A stretch of DNA of 38,462 nucleotides, taken from positions 1-38,462 of the forward strand of contig NZ_LFLZ01000080.1 of the NCBI RefSeq assembly GCF_001189845.1. Direction: 5' to 3'. The notes below the pieces were generated by a model. It was not told the origin of the DNA and did not search any database. It saw only the letters and a program-made list of their open reading frames with translations. This DNA comes from Bradyrhizobium tropiciagri. GTDB taxonomy: Bacteria > Pseudomonadota > Alphaproteobacteria > Rhizobiales > Xanthobacteraceae. Within the stretch, counting starts at the first letter, position 1; each line of letters starts with the position of its first letter. The position numbers and the translations under genes were made by a program. This document shows positions 38,438-38,462 of the stretch, one piece after another.

Positions 38438-38462
38438 CCCTCCCCTGGAGGGTAGGGCTATT
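38438..38462. repeat. Start of a CCTCCCC-type repeat cut by the window end
   Basis: CACCCTCCCCTGGAGGGTAG is the same palindrome as at 10091-10115; the window ends within it. Confidence 0.6.

Overview
The window comes from a high-GC alphaproteobacterium, most likely Bradyrhizobium or a close relative such as Rhodopseudomonas. The evidence is the strong G/C third-position bias, the many short palindromic interspersed repeats typical of that group, a hydroxycinnamate locus laid out like the cou/tar region of Rhodopseudomonas palustris, GGAAC-N16/17-CGTT (sigma-EcfG type) promoters, and an MloK1-like cyclic-nucleotide-gated potassium channel. I see no rRNA, tRNA, CRISPR array, prophage or intact insertion sequence.

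Left part (1-5.7 kb): housekeeping-like single genes. These are a glycerate 2-kinase, a GNAT/FemAB-like acyltransferase, a divergent hopanoid-associated phosphorylase (HpnG type) away from any other hopanoid gene, a saccharopine-dehydrogenase-like reductase and an adenosine-specific kinase of the DUF355 family.

Central catabolic island (5.7-21.6 kb): uptake and degradation of p-coumarate/ferulate-type lignin monomers. A MarR regulator (CouR-like) is divergent from a branched-chain-amino-acid-type ABC transporter, in which one permease is fused to an ATPase. The facing minus-strand operon runs enoyl-CoA hydratase, hydroxycinnamoyl-CoA ligase, short-chain dehydrogenase, 4-hydroxybenzoyl-CoA-type thioesterase, periplasmic binding protein. 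A second operon encodes a TRAP transporter (P, Q, M) and a DUF3237 protein, and is divergent from pobA, which hydroxylates the 4-hydroxybenzoate product to protocatechuate. Palindromic AT-rich sites precede the catabolic and TRAP operons, and weaker AT-rich sites precede couR and pobA; all are candidate MarR operators. The CoA ligase has a frame break at its 5' end, and a DUF559 nuclease gene inside the island is broken by a stop codon.

Right-centre (21.7-28.5 kb): small accessory genes. They are a frameshifted glutathione S-transferase, a PaaI-like thioesterase, a LysR regulator divergent from a flavin-binding pyridoxamine-oxidase-like protein, and a GST-like protein plus a 77-residue protein divergent from a WYL regulator, with two copies of one 24-bp dyad at the probable control points. 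A cysteine-cluster protein, two membrane or unknown proteins and a decayed fragment resembling a TAXI solute receptor follow.

Right (28.8-34.2 kb): a probable general-stress region with two Crp/Fnr regulators, three paralogous proteins of about 62-66 residues, other tiny proteins, a DUF6894 protein and a PRC-barrel protein. Several of these carry sigma-EcfG-like promoters.

Far right (34.4-38.3 kb): a cyclic-nucleotide-binding membrane protein translationally coupled to a DUF6537-like protein, divergent from a cyclic-nucleotide-gated K+ channel that is itself coupled to an atypical crotonase lacking both catalytic glutamates. Interspersed repeats fill most of the gaps between operons.
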